Shown: piece by piece, positions 62,141 to 64,000 of the stretch
Layout: each line of letters starts with the position of its first letter
Numbering within the stretch: position 1 is the stretch's first letter
Source of the DNA: Megascapheus bottae
Taxonomy: Eukaryota > Chordata > Mammalia > Rodentia > Geomyidae
Direction: 5' to 3'
Assembly: GCA_024803745.1 (NCBI GenBank)
Contig: JANJXV010000048.1
Span: 3,982,501 to 4,046,500 of the forward strand
DNA: 64,000 nucleotides
Translations under genes and position numbers: made by a program
Notes under the pieces: model-generated
The model's input: the letters and a program-made list of their open reading frames with translations, nothing else
What the model was told of the DNA's origin: nothing
The model's database searches: none

Positions 62141-64000
62141 ACCCTAACCCGAACCTTAACCCTGACACTTACCCTTACCCTAATCTCTACCCTCACCATA
62201 ACCCTAACCCTAACCCTTAACCTAACCCTAACCCTAACCCTAACCCTTACCCTTACCCTAACCCTAACCCTAACCCTAAACCTAACCCTAACCCGAACCC
62301 TAAACATAACCTTAACCCTTACCCTAACCCTCACCCTAATCCTAACCCTAACCCTTACCCTTACCCTAATCCTAACTCTAAAACTAATCCTAACCCTAAC
62401 CTTAACCCTAACCCTTACCCTTACCCTAAACCTAACCTTAACCTTAACCCTTACCCTTACTCTAAACGTAACCCTAACGCTAACCCTAAACCTTAACCTT
62501 ACCCTAAACCTATCCCTAAACATTAGGCGAAACCTAATCCTAACCCTAACCCTAACCCTTACATTTACCTTAACCCTAACCCTACCTCTAACCCTTACCC
62601 TTACCCTAACGCTAACCCCAATCCTAAACTTAACTGTAACACTAACCCTAACCAATACCCTTACCCTAACCCTAACCCTAACCCTTATCGTTACCCAAAC
62701 CCTAATTCTAACCCTAACCCTAACCCTAAACATAACCCTTACCTTTACACTAACCCTAACCCTAAACCTAACCCTAATCCTAACCCTTACCCTAACCCTA
62801 ACCCTAAACCTAACCCTAACCGTAACCCTAACCCTTACCCTTAAACTAACCCTAACCCTAACCCTAAATCTAACCCTTACCCTTACACTAACCCTAACCC
62901 TAAACCTAACCCTAACTCTTACCCTAACCCTAACTCTATCCCTAACCCTCACCCTTACCCTAACCCTAACCCTAACGCTAAACCTAACCCTAACCCTAAA
63001 CTTAACCCATACCCTAAACCTAACCCTAACCCTAATCCTTACCCTAACACTTACCCTAACCTTAACCCTAACCGTAACACTTACCCATACCCTAACACTT
63101 ACCCTAACACTTACCCTTTCCCTTATCCCTACACTAACCCTAACCCTAACCCTAACACTTCCACTTACCCTAACCCTAACCCTAAATCTAACCCTTACCC
63201 TTACACTAACCCTAAGCCTAACCCTACCCCTTATGCTAACCCTAACCCTAACCCTAACCCTAACCCTAACACTTACCCTAACCCTAAACTTAACCCCAAC
63301 ATTAACCCTAACCCTAACACTTACCCTAACGCTAAACCTAAACTTTACACTTACCCTAACCCTAAACTTAACCCCAACCCTAAAACTAAACCTAACCCTA
63401 ACCCTAACCCTTATGCTAACCCTAACCCTAACACTAACACTAACCCTAACCATAACCCTAACCCTAACCCTTACAATAACCCTAACCCTAACCCTAACCC
63501 TAACACTAACCCTAACCCCTAACCCTAACAATAACACTAACCCCTAACCGTAACCCTAACCCTAACCCTAAACCTTATCCTAACCCGAACCCTAACCCTG
63601 ACACTTACCCTTACCCTAACCTCTATCCTCACCATAACCCTAACCCTAAACCTTAACCTAACCCTAACCCTAACCCTAACACTTACTCTTACCCTAACAC
63701 CAAACCTAACCATAACCCTAACCCTAACACTAACCCTTACCCTTACCCTAAACCCTACCCTAACCCTAACCCTGAACTTACCCTTACCCTAAATCTAACC
63801 CTAACCCTTACGCTAAACCTAACCCTAACACTAACCCTAACCCTTACCCTTACCTTAACCCTAACGTTAACCCTAACACTTATCCTTACCCTAACCCTAA
63901 CCCTAACCCTAAACCTAACCCTAACCCTAACCCTAGCACATACCCTTACCCTAACCCTAACCCTAACCCTAAACCTAACCCTAACCGTAGCCCTAATCCT
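62141..64000. repeat. Module I, copy 2
   Basis: This copy aligns with 59,100-60,780 at about 3.1 kb spacing with many substitutions and small indels. The minus strand holds the longest frame of the window, 511 codons of mainly Arg-Val (62,002-63,537). The last bases include TAGCACATACC at 63,934. The repeat continues to the window edge, so its far border is not seen. No gene is seen. Confidence 0.75.

Larger units (their letters stand above)
17355..63944 (+). repeat. Dispersed TAGCACATACC variant element, 19 sites
   Basis: Exact copies start at 17,355, 18,379, 22,953, 23,910, 26,931, 30,604, 31,852, 34,873, 38,552, 40,128, 51,835, 53,910, 54,429, 56,550, 57,714, 62,103 and 63,934. The form TAGCACCTACC is at 46,994 and 49,896. 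It needs several substitutions from two adjacent CCCTAA units, so repeated independent origin is unlikely; all sites probably descend from one ancestor. It is absent from the first 17 kb. No function is known to me. Confidence 0.85.
1..64000. repeat. Degenerate telomere-type (CCCTAA)n satellite, whole window
   Basis: Every line of the window is built from hexamers derived from CCCTAA, with the C-rich strand always on +. The commonest variants by eye are CCCTTA, ACCTAA, CACTAA, TCCTAA, CTCTAA, CGCTAA, GCCTAA and CCATAA. Most are single substitutions that keep the 6-bp register. Register changes come from occasional 5-mers (CCTAA, CCCTA) and 7-mers (CCCCTAA, CCCTTAA). G is very rare on the + strand. 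No unique sequence, poly-A tail, terminal inverted repeat or codon-like region interrupts the tract. TTAGGG is the telomere unit of vertebrates and some other eukaryotes; the absence of long perfect arrays argues for subtelomeric or interstitial satellite rather than terminal telomere. If this is a chromosome end, the strand orientation fits the left end of a sequence. Confidence 0.97.

Noticed and set aside
1..64000. Plant-type telomere repeat CCCTAAA
   Set aside because: CCCTAAA strings are frequent but almost always read CCCTAAACCTAA, which is a substitution in the next hexamer (ACCTAA) with the 6-bp register kept, not a 7-bp unit.
1..64000. Nanopore base-calling artefact as the cause of the variants
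   Set aside because: The known telomere miscalls give CTTCTT or CCCTGG on this strand and TTAAAA on the other; I noticed no such tracts. Variants are also inherited in order between duplicate modules, which random read errors would not do.
63481..64000. Active chromosome terminus at either edge of the window
   Set aside because: Both edges are as degenerate as the interior, with no lengthening perfect CCCTAA array.

Overview
The whole 64 kb is one uninterrupted block of degenerate telomere-type hexamer repeat. The + strand is the C-rich strand throughout, with CCCTAA as the root unit (TTAGGG on the minus strand). I find no protein-coding gene, RNA gene, transposon, CRISPR array, promoter or stretch of unique sequence. 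The hexamer (not the 7-mer CCCTAAA of most land plants, and not a bacterial feature) points to a eukaryote with TTAGGG telomeres. A vertebrate is the most likely host, but some fungi, protists and other animals share this unit and the sequence alone cannot decide. The tract is not a clean chromosome-end array: perfect runs rarely pass 5 to 7 units (the longest I noticed is 9), substituted hexamers occur everywhere, orientation never flips, and purity does not rise toward either end. A subtelomeric or interstitial telomere-derived satellite fits best.

The information lies in the pattern of variants. Shared variant strings show that the tract grew by repeated duplication of kilobase-sized segments. 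Layout: 1-2,595 is module A. 2,596-7,229 is a 2,317-bp tandem pair (B1, B2), followed by a diverged partial third copy to about 8,180. 8,181-10,525 is diverged and holds a 120-bp local duplication. 10,526-14,830 is module A again, broken by a 434-bp tandem pair. 14,959-24,535 holds units of module D (4,052 bp, a truncated 1,386 bp, 4,139 bp). 23,850-39,745 is a nearly identical tandem pair of about 7.94 kb (E1, E2) that starts inside a D unit. 39,746-44,928 is diverged and holds a 96-bp tandem and a 0.6-kb duplication. 44,929-50,732 is a 2,902-bp tandem pair (G1, G2). 50,733-59,100 is a mosaic with local tandems of 245 bp, 78 bp and about 1.16 kb. 59,100-64,000 is a diverged pair with about 3.1 kb spacing.

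Several non-canonical short strings recur across otherwise diverged modules: TAGCACATACC, CCAGAACACTTACC, CCCCAACACTACACC, AACAATAACAC, and a phase-shifting 7-mer/5-mer signature. They act as bar codes for tracing the duplication history. Long open frames exist on both strands (Leu-Thr and Asn-Pro/Tyr on +, Arg-Val and Gly-Leu on -). They follow from a 6-bp repeat being two codons long and are not annotated as genes.

Copy boundaries were found by eye by matching rare variants, so edges are good to roughly 10-50 bp unless a junction is described exactly.
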